From: Rhodopseudomonas sp. P2A-2r | GTDB lineage: Bacteria > Pseudomonadota > Alphaproteobacteria > Rhizobiales > Xanthobacteraceae | Length of the DNA stretch: 64,000 nucleotides | Direction of reading: 5' to 3' | Assembly: GCF_026015985.1 (NCBI RefSeq) | Contig: NZ_CP110389.1 | Span: 4,186,001-4,250,000 of the forward strand | Shown here: positions 58,914 through 64,000 of the stretch, in pieces | Layout of the letters: each line of letters starts with the position of its first letter | How positions within the stretch are numbered: position 1 is the first letter of the stretch | The notes under the pieces: generated by a model | Told to the model about the DNA's origin: nothing | Seen by the model: only the letters and a program-made list of their open reading frames with translations | Databases searched by the model: none | Made by a program: the position numbers and the translations under genes

Positions 58914-59606
58914 TTGCTGGAAAAACTCGGTGACGAGATTTGGACGGCCGAGGGATCCGACGTCGTGGCTATGCTCGGCTTTCACTACCCGACCCGCATG
59001 GCGGTCATCAGACTGGCCGGCAGCGAACTCTTTGTCTGGTCGCCCATCGCGCCGACAGACGGCCTGCGGGCGGAGGTCGAAGCGCTCGGGAACGTCGGCT
59101 ATCTGATCGCGCCCAATGCGCTGCATCATCTGTTCATCGCCGACTGGAAGCGCAGCTATCCGGATGCACGCATCTATGCCGCGCCCGGATTGCGCGAGAA
59201 GCGCAGAGATATCGCTTTCGACGGCGAGCTCGGCGACACGTCCGTTCCCGAATGGTCCGGGGACATCGAACATGTGGTCGTGAAGGGTAACGCCATCACC
59301 AGCGAGGCGGTGTTCTTTCATCGCACCAACCGCACCGTGATCTTCACCGATCTCATTCAGCAGCTTCCCGCCAACTGGTTTTCCGGCTGGCGCGCCGTCG
59401 TTGCCAAATGGGACCTGATGCTTGGCCCCGAGCCGTCGGTGCCGCGAAAATTTCGAGCCGCCTTTACCGATCGCCGGGCGGCACGCGCCTCCGTTGAACG
59501 CATCCTGGCGTGGCCCGCTGAAAAGGTGCTGATGGCTCATGGAACGCCGGTGAACGCGAACGGCCAGGCATTCCTGCGGCGGGCATTCGGATGGCTGATC
59601 CGATGA
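58914..59606 (+). CDS. DUF4336 family protein (metallo-hydrolase-like)
   Basis: A 230-residue cytosolic protein. The TTG at 58914 (LLEKLGDEIWTAEGS) is chosen because GGAGG lies 8-12 bp upstream and relatives begin near this point. The pattern GYLIAPNALHHLFIADWKRS and YAAPGLREKRRD, then VFFHRTNRTVIFTDLIQQL, matches DUF4336, distantly like the metallo-beta-lactamase fold. Function unknown. Last gene of the likely catabolic operon. Confidence 0.82.
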   Translation: MLEKLGDEIWTAEGSDVVAMLGFHYPTRMAVIRLAGSELFVWSPIAPTDGLRAEVEALGNVGYLIAPNALHHLFIADWKRSYPDARIYAAPGLREKRRDIAFDGELGDTSVPEWSGDIEHVVVKGNAITSEAVFFHRTNRTVIFTDLIQQLPANWFSGWRAVVAKWDLMLGPEPSVPRKFRAAFTDRRAARASVERILAWPAEKVLMAHGTPVNANGQAFLRRAFGWLIR

Positions 59607-59757
59607 TCGCCATCAAGCGCGGACCTGCACCGACAAACGCGCTGCCCTGCCCTGCCGCACCGTTGCAGGACGTCGGATGTCTCAAAGAAGATCTTTGGCA
59701 TCCGTCATCGCAACATCGCTCGCCCGGACGCACATAGCGACCGCTGCGCGAACTCGA

Positions 59758-60117
59758 TCAGCCGTCGGTCACCGTCACGCCGGTCACCTTGGCCGGTCTC
59801 ACACCTGAGCAGGCGGCGCTCAGCAAGGTTCGGCGGACCTCGGCGTTGGTGTATTCATGGCCGTTCACCGCCGGCACTTCGACATCCCAGGGCCCTGCGG
59901 AGTCGCCGGGATCGCCTCCGAAGGTCCAGGTGCCCGCCGGCAGGCATCCCAGAATGTAGTTCTTCATGGTCGCCACCGACGGGTTACGCCCACGGCCGCC
60001 GAAGGTGAACTGCAACTGATGGTCGGTGGCGGCAAAGGCGGGCTCGGCAAGGACCATGGTCAGCACGACCGCGGCGAGTACGGCTCGGAAAAGACATTGG
60101 GGGCACCCTGCTCTCAT
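59758..60117 (-). CDS. small secreted hypothetical protein
   Basis: A 119-residue protein from ATG 60117 (MRAGCPQCLFRAVLAAVVLT) with signal peptide ending near PAFAA. The mature part has ATDHQLQFTFGGRGRNPS, a Gly/Trp-rich middle (GTWTFGGDPGDSAGPWDVEV) and the end KVTGVTVTDG. No family recognised. It sits alone, in the opposite direction to the catabolic operon. The signal peptide and composition support a real gene. Confidence 0.6.
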   Translation of the reverse strand: MRAGCPQCLFRAVLAAVVLTMVLAEPAFAATDHQLQFTFGGRGRNPSVATMKNYILGCLPAGTWTFGGDPGDSAGPWDVEVPAVNGHEYTNAEVRRTLLSAACSGVRPAKVTGVTVTDG

Positions 60118-60321
60118 GGGACACCCGACACGCAATGCAATTACTGCGATTACTTTTAATTTAATACAACCAAATGTCAAGCCGGTCGTCATGCTTCGAA
60201 CCGCTGAATACGCCAGACACTGGCGCGGGTCCCAAACGACACGCTGCTCGCGCCCCCGCAGCAAGTGCCAAGATTGCATAGGTCGGTTCGGCTGTGAGGC
60301 AGGCGCCCCCGACCATGCAGG

Positions 60322-60993
60322 TCAGCGCGGAAGCATTTCCGGGCCAAGTCCCATCTGCCAGAAATCTGCCTCCAGACGCGACGCCTGGCCGAACAGCGCG
60401 GCCAGTTCGTTGAAGCGTCGCCCGGTCATCGCCCGTGCCGCCAGATCGTCGAGATGTCGGCGCGCCTTGATGGCGACGTCCTGATAGGCGTCGCCGGCGT
60501 ATTCGCCGATCCATTCCCGATAGGGATGATCGCCGAGCGCCTCGGCGCCGTGCGGCGCGAGCCTGCGGCCGATCTCGGCGTAGCCGATGACACAGGGCGC
60601 CAGCGCCACATGCAGCTCGAGCAGATCGCCGGCCGCGCCGCAGTCCAGCACGAAGCGCGTATAGGCGACGGTGGCCTGATGTTCGGGCGCCGCCTCGATC
60701 TCGGCGGGCGACAGCCCCCAGCGCCCGCACAGCCGGACGTGCAGCGCCATCTCGTCGAGGATCGCGGCCAGTCCCGCCTGCGCCGTCTTCATGTCGTCGA
60801 GCGTGCGGCTCTTGTAGGTCGCCAGCGCATAGGCCCGCGCGAACTGGATCAGGAACAGATAGTCCTGCACCAGATAGGTGCGAAACGCCGCCTCCGGCAG
60901 CGTGCCTGCCCCAAGCTGCCGGACGAAGTCGTGATCGACATAAGCGGCCCAGTCGTCCGCCGCCGCGGCTTTCAACCGATCGAAGATATCCAT
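60322..60993 (-). CDS. tenA: TenA family aminopyrimidine aminohydrolase (thiaminase II)
   Basis: Helical enzyme of 223 residues that salvages thiamin pyrimidine breakdown products. The start at 60993 (MDIFDRLKAAAADDWAAYVD) is typical. The active-site cysteine is in LAPCVIGYAEIG; FRTYLVQDYLFLIQFARAYA lines the pocket and EWIGEYAGDAYQ is conserved. No thiamin riboswitch was seen upstream. Follows the Lin0512 gene by 22 bp. Confidence 0.9.
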   Translation of the reverse strand: MDIFDRLKAAAADDWAAYVDHDFVRQLGAGTLPEAAFRTYLVQDYLFLIQFARAYALATYKSRTLDDMKTAQAGLAAILDEMALHVRLCGRWGLSPAEIEAAPEHQATVAYTRFVLDCGAAGDLLELHVALAPCVIGYAEIGRRLAPHGAEALGDHPYREWIGEYAGDAYQDVAIKARRHLDDLAARAMTGRRFNELAALFGQASRLEADFWQMGLGPEMLPR

Positions 60994-61015
60994 CGCTACA
61001 GCCCCAGGCGCGACG

Positions 61016-61360
61016 TCACTTGCCATCATCGAGGCTCACCAGCACGGCCGCATTGGCAATGAGAATGCCGTCGCCGCCGCTCTCGGCCGGAATGTCCAGG
61101 CCGCCCTTGACCGCCGTGACGGTCACCGTGCCGTAGGGAAGTTCCTTCGCCACGGCCGCTGTATCGACGTCCTCGGGATTGGGCACCGCAATGGTGACGT
61201 CGACGAGCATGTCATGCGGCGTCTTGCCGAGCAGCCGGAAGAACCCGACGCTGGAATGGCGGATCGCATCAGAGACCGCGCGCTTCGCCGCCTTGGTGGC
61301 ATCGCGGCCATGGACGTCGACGCCCATGCCCATCTCGGTAATACAACGCACCCGTGCCAT
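61016..61360 (-). CDS. Lin0512 family protein
   Basis: Small protein of 114 residues, family Lin0512 (TIGR02058), with ITEMGMGVDVHGRDATKAAK and NAAVLVSLDDG. Structures show a ring-shaped oligomer; function unknown. It lies just upstream of tenA on the same strand, which hints at a link with thiamin salvage, but that is only a neighbourhood argument. Confidence 0.85.
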   Translation of the reverse strand: MARVRCITEMGMGVDVHGRDATKAAKRAVSDAIRHSSVGFFRLLGKTPHDMLVDVTIAVPNPEDVDTAAVAKELPYGTVTVTAVKGGLDIPAESGGDGILIANAAVLVSLDDGK

Positions 61361-61528
61361 TCGTGTCGTCTCCGTTGGCCTCTAAAACTATCGGAAAACC
61401 CAAAGCCAATCATCACAGATGGTCACAGCGCACAAGTGCGCAGCGTACCGCGCGACCCAACAGCGAGACGGCGAAATACGCTGCGCTATTCCGCCCTACG
61501 GCCCTGCGTACTATTGATGTTGAAAGCA

Positions 61529-61930
61529 TCACGCAACGCAATCCAGCATCCATTGCACGCCGAACCGGTCGGTGAGTTTGCCGAAGTAGCTCCCCCAAGG
61601 TTGATCTGCGAGCGGCGTAGTTATCCGGCCGCCATCAGCCAAACAGACAAACAGCCTATCGGTGCTGTCGCGATCATCCACGATCAGCATATGAGCAGAA
61701 CCTCGCATTGGCTCGGCATCGTGATTGTCCGAAGCGAAAAACAGTATACCCGGCCCTTCGAAGCGCGCATGCATCACCTTGCCCTGCATGACGTCGGTGA
61801 CGACGGGTATACCATGAGCGCCGTGGCGCATTAGTTCGGTGACTTGGCCGAGCCCACATTCCGTATAGAAGGCAAGCGCTTCTTCGCATTGCGTAGTGAA
61901 GAACAGATAATTGGCAAGCCGCATGTTCAA
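61529..61930 (-). CDS. VOC family (PhnB-like) protein
   Basis: A 133-residue glyoxalase-fold protein of the PhnB-like type (LANYLFFTTQCEEALAFYTE; ending GKLTDRFGVQWMLDCV). Metal ligands are incomplete, as usual in this group. Its ATG overlaps the tautomerase stop by 4 bp, so the two are translationally coupled under the TetR regulator. Confidence 0.87.
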   Translation of the reverse strand: MNMRLANYLFFTTQCEEALAFYTECGLGQVTELMRHGAHGIPVVTDVMQGKVMHARFEGPGILFFASDNHDAEPMRGSAHMLIVDDRDSTDRLFVCLADGGRITTPLADQPWGSYFGKLTDRFGVQWMLDCVA

Positions 61931-62358
61931 CTCCGTTGCGCGGATGTGCCTGTGATGGCCCCAATGAGATCGGCATTGCTGTAGCTTCGCCCGGCGATAC
62001 CCCAGGCCCCGTCCGGGGCATAGACGATGTTTGACCAGATGTGCTCGCGTTTGAGCCGTCCTCCGGCGGCCTTTTCGACGATATCTGTCGCCTTTTCGAT
62101 GAAGGCCTTCTTCGCCTCGGGCGTTACCAGCGCGATCTCTGGCAGCTTGAGTTCGACAAACGCCGCCGCAATTGGCTTTCCAGCGGCACGCACATGTTCC
62201 TTCGGGAGGACGTTGATCGAGCCGATGACGTTCGGAGTCATGAAAGCATTGCCGGTCAGGCCGGAGACCTCCAGAAGGGCATCCGTCAGTCCGTCAAAGG
62301 CGCGTGTCTGCTCCTCGGATGAAAGCAGGCCCACGGGCACTGTGAGCGTGATGGGCAT
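61927..62358 (-). CDS. tautomerase family protein
   Basis: A 143-residue protein whose start at 62358 exposes Pro2 after Met removal (MPITLTVPVGLLS), the catalytic base of the 4-oxalocrotonate tautomerase superfamily. Two beta-alpha-beta units are present, the second with REHIWSNIVYAPDGAWGIAG. The length suits a fused-subunit type. First gene of the operon with the VOC gene, divergent from tetR. Confidence 0.85.
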   Translation of the reverse strand: MPITLTVPVGLLSSEEQTRAFDGLTDALLEVSGLTGNAFMTPNVIGSINVLPKEHVRAAGKPIAAAFVELKLPEIALVTPEAKKAFIEKATDIVEKAAGGRLKREHIWSNIVYAPDGAWGIAGRSYSNADLIGAITGTSAQRS

Positions 62359-62406
62359 GGGTCTCTCCTTGTTTGAATCGCGACGGCGGCTCATATACGT
62401 TGGTCA

Positions 62407-62453
62407 CTCTTTATCAATACACATCGCTCACTCTCTTAGCAAGAGATAAAGAG
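62407..62453. promoter_or_regulatory. candidate TetR operator region
   Basis: In the 107-bp divergent gap there are two nested palindromes: TCTCTT AGC AAGAGA (62432-62446) and the wider pair CTCTTTATC (62407-62415) / GATAAAGAG (62445-62453). Both are close to the tetR start and suit autoregulation and control of the tautomerase-VOC operon. The region is clearly AT-richer than its surroundings. Confidence 0.6.
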
Positions 62454-62465
62454 CGAATACTCTCT

Positions 62466-63086
62466 ATGGAAATGACCATGCGTTACAGCACCGAACACAA
62501 ACAGGAGACCCGTGCGCGCGTCGTCGCAGCCGCCGGACAGGTTTTTCGAGAGGAAGGCTATGGAGGCGCCAGTATCGATGCGCTGACGAAGGCGGCTGGG
62601 GTTACCAACGGCGCTTTCTACGGACACTTCAAGTCCAAGAGCGACGCCTTCCGCACCGCCGTCCTGTCGGGGCTGGAAGAGCTGCGACTGGGGATCGCGG
62701 CACTCAAGGCGGATCGGCCAGGAGATTGGCTGAAGGCTTTCGTCGGCTATTACCTCGGCTACAAGCGAACCTGCGAACTTGGCGAGAGCTGTGCCTTGCC
62801 GAGCCTGTCCCCCGACGTGATGCGCGCTGACAACGAAACGCGAGGCGCCTATACCGCGGAATTGAAGCGCCTCATCGAGGAAGTCGCCGCCGGCCTGCCG
62901 GAGAATGAAGCGCCGGGCCGAGCCGACACCTCACGAGAGGACCAAGCGATCCTGCTTCTTGCCATGCTTAGTGGCGGCGTCACGCTATCCCGCGCCGTAT
63001 CCGATGCAGCGCTGTCCGCACGCATCGCAAATCTTGTCGCGCAGGCCGCCCTTTCTGGACCGCAGCAGGGTAAGAAGCGGGCTTGA
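62466..63086 (+). CDS. TetR family transcriptional regulator
   Basis: A 206-residue repressor. The helix-turn-helix is at about residues 15-55 (ASIDALTKAAGVTNGAFYGH), preceded by RARVVAAAGQVFREEGYGG. The ligand-binding domain ends near RIANLVAQAALSG. Three ATGs (62466, 62472, 62478) are possible starts. Divergent from the tautomerase-VOC pair, its likely target. Confidence 0.9.
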   Translation: MEMTMRYSTEHKQETRARVVAAAGQVFREEGYGGASIDALTKAAGVTNGAFYGHFKSKSDAFRTAVLSGLEELRLGIAALKADRPGDWLKAFVGYYLGYKRTCELGESCALPSLSPDVMRADNETRGAYTAELKRLIEEVAAGLPENEAPGRADTSREDQAILLLAMLSGGVTLSRAVSDAALSARIANLVAQAALSGPQQGKKRA

Positions 63087-63232
63087 ACTTGGGCCGTCAC
63101 ACTTCGACGATAAGAACGTTGAAGCTGAGATAAGAGTTCTAAGTGTAACGAAACTCATTCTGTTCGGCGACAACGCCTATCACGGCAAAGCTAGCCTGAC
63201 CGGCCTTGTATCTGTATCCATCACGACGCTCC

Positions 63233-64000
63233 TCACTCCCACTCAATCGTCCCCGGCGGCTTCGACGTGATGTCATACACCACGCGGTTGACGCCCTTGA
63301 CCTCGTTGATGATGCGCGTTGCGGTCTCGCCGAGGAACTTCATCTCGAACGGATAGAAGTCGGCGGTCATGCCGTCGGTGGAGGTGACGGCGCGCAGGCC
63401 GACGACGAATTCGTAGGTGCGGCCGTCGCCCATCACGCCGACGGTCTTGACCGGCAGCAGCACGGCAAAAGCCTGCCAGATAGTGTCGTACAGGCCGGCC
63501 TTGCGGATCTGGTCGATATAGACCGCGTCGGCGTTGCGCAGGATGTCGAGCTTGTCGGCGGTGATCTCGCCGGGGCAGCGGATGGCGAGGCCCGGCCCGG
63601 GGAACGGATGGCGGCCGACAAAGATGTCCGGCAGGCCGAGTTCGCGCCCCAATACGCGGACCTCGTCCTTGAACAGTTCGCGCAGCGGCTCGACCAGCTT
63701 CATCTTCATAAAGTCCGGCAGGCCGCCGACATTGTGGTGCGACTTGATGGTCACCGAGGGGCCGCCAGTGAACGACACGCTCTCGATCACGTCGGGATAC
63801 AGCGTGCCCTGCGCGAGGAAGTCCGCGCCGCCGATCTTCTTGGCCTCGGCATCGAACACGTCGATGAACAGCCCGCCGATAATCTTGCGCTTCTGCTCGG
63901 GGTCGGTAACGCCCTTGAGCTTGCCGAGGAACAGCTCTTCCGCCTGCACATGGACCAGCGGGATGTTGTAGTGGCCGCGGAACAGGTCGACGACGGTCTT
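63233..64000 (-). CDS. guaA: GMP synthase (glutamine-hydrolysing), C-terminal part
   Basis: C-terminal 255 residues of GMP synthase, which aminates XMP; the N-terminal glutaminase and the P-loop lie beyond the right edge. Visible signatures are [43 protein letters not shown] and the terminal PPGTIEWE, the usual last residues. No lesion in the visible part. Confidence 0.96.
   Translation of the reverse strand, partial: KTVVDLFRGHYNIPLVHVQAEELFLGKLKGVTDPEQKRKIIGGLFIDVFDAEAKKIGGADFLAQGTLYPDVIESVSFTGGPSVTIKSHHNVGGLPDFMKMKLVEPLRELFKDEVRVLGRELGLPDIFVGRHPFPGPGLAIRCPGEITADKLDILRNADAVYIDQIRKAGLYDTIWQAFAVLLPVKTVGVMGDGRTYEFVVGLRAVTSTDGMTADFYPFEMKFLGETATRIINEVKGVNRVVYDITSKPPGTIEWE

Overview
The window is a GC-rich chromosomal stretch of an alphaproteobacterium, most likely a member of the Bradyrhizobium / Rhodopseudomonas group (Nitrobacteraceae). 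The basis is gene content and order (fabD-fabG-acpP-fabF; rpsF-rpsR-DUF2232-rplI-dnaB-alr-radA-cvpA-purF), several Liv-type periplasmic binding proteins, a DUF5993-DsbB pair, and paired-hairpin intergenic repeats. This is inference from memory of such genomes; no search was run. No rRNA, tRNA, CRISPR array, prophage or insertion sequence was recognised.

Layout. 1-3.3 kb: fatty acid synthesis operon on the minus strand. 3.7-6.1 kb: ribosomal protein operon. 6.2-9.4 kb: a c-type cytochrome-like protein with a long charged tail, a cyclopropane fatty acid synthase and small orphan genes. 9.65-20.1 kb: replication, repair, cell wall and purine genes (dnaB, alr, radA, cvpA, purF) with a membrane glycosyltransferase-like protein, a histidine kinase and a TauE permease between them. 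20.3-29.3 kb: SDR, NHL-repeat protein, an orphan Liv-type binding protein, der with a lipoprotein and a YfgM-like protein, panB, a NnrU-like protein and a TctC-type binding protein. 29.35-30.35 kb: a gene-free stretch full of inverted repeats. 30.3-37.4 kb: TPR protein, VOC protein, tandem repeats, prfC, a guanidine-II riboswitch with its SMR exporter, pit with its DUF47 partner. 37.8-44.6 kb: chemoreceptor and a complete branched-chain amino acid ABC operon. 45-53.9 kb: PAS protein, ArsC-like protein, DUF5993-DsbB, a P-type ATPase, a secreted phospholipase A2-like protein, a deformylase-like protein lacking metal ligands, cytochrome P460 and a Tat-exported hydrolase. 54-59.6 kb: a regulator and a probable aromatic catabolism cluster (deacetylase-like protein, intradiol dioxygenase, binding protein, DUF4336). 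59.7-64 kb: small secreted protein, TenA, Lin0512, a TetR-controlled tautomerase/VOC pair, and the end of guaA.

Two observations stand out. First, upstream of the SMR exporter at 35.29 kb are two perfect hairpins with ACGA and ACGG loops, the hallmark of the guanidine-II (mini-ykkC) riboswitch; part of the second hairpin is exactly complementary to the Shine-Dalgarno region, which gives a concrete switching model. Second, nine genes carry eleven single-base frameshifts, including dnaB, alr (twice), radA (twice) and rplI. Since dnaB and alr are normally indispensable and several lesions lie in homopolymers or at GATTCG contexts, uncorrected sequencing error is more likely than real decay.

Most of the window is housekeeping. 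The less ordinary parts are the riboswitch, the PLA2-like protein, the degenerate deformylase, the DsbB variant with a C-terminal cysteine pair, and the catabolic cluster with a monooxygenase remnant. I did not see a wholly new multi-gene system that I could defend.
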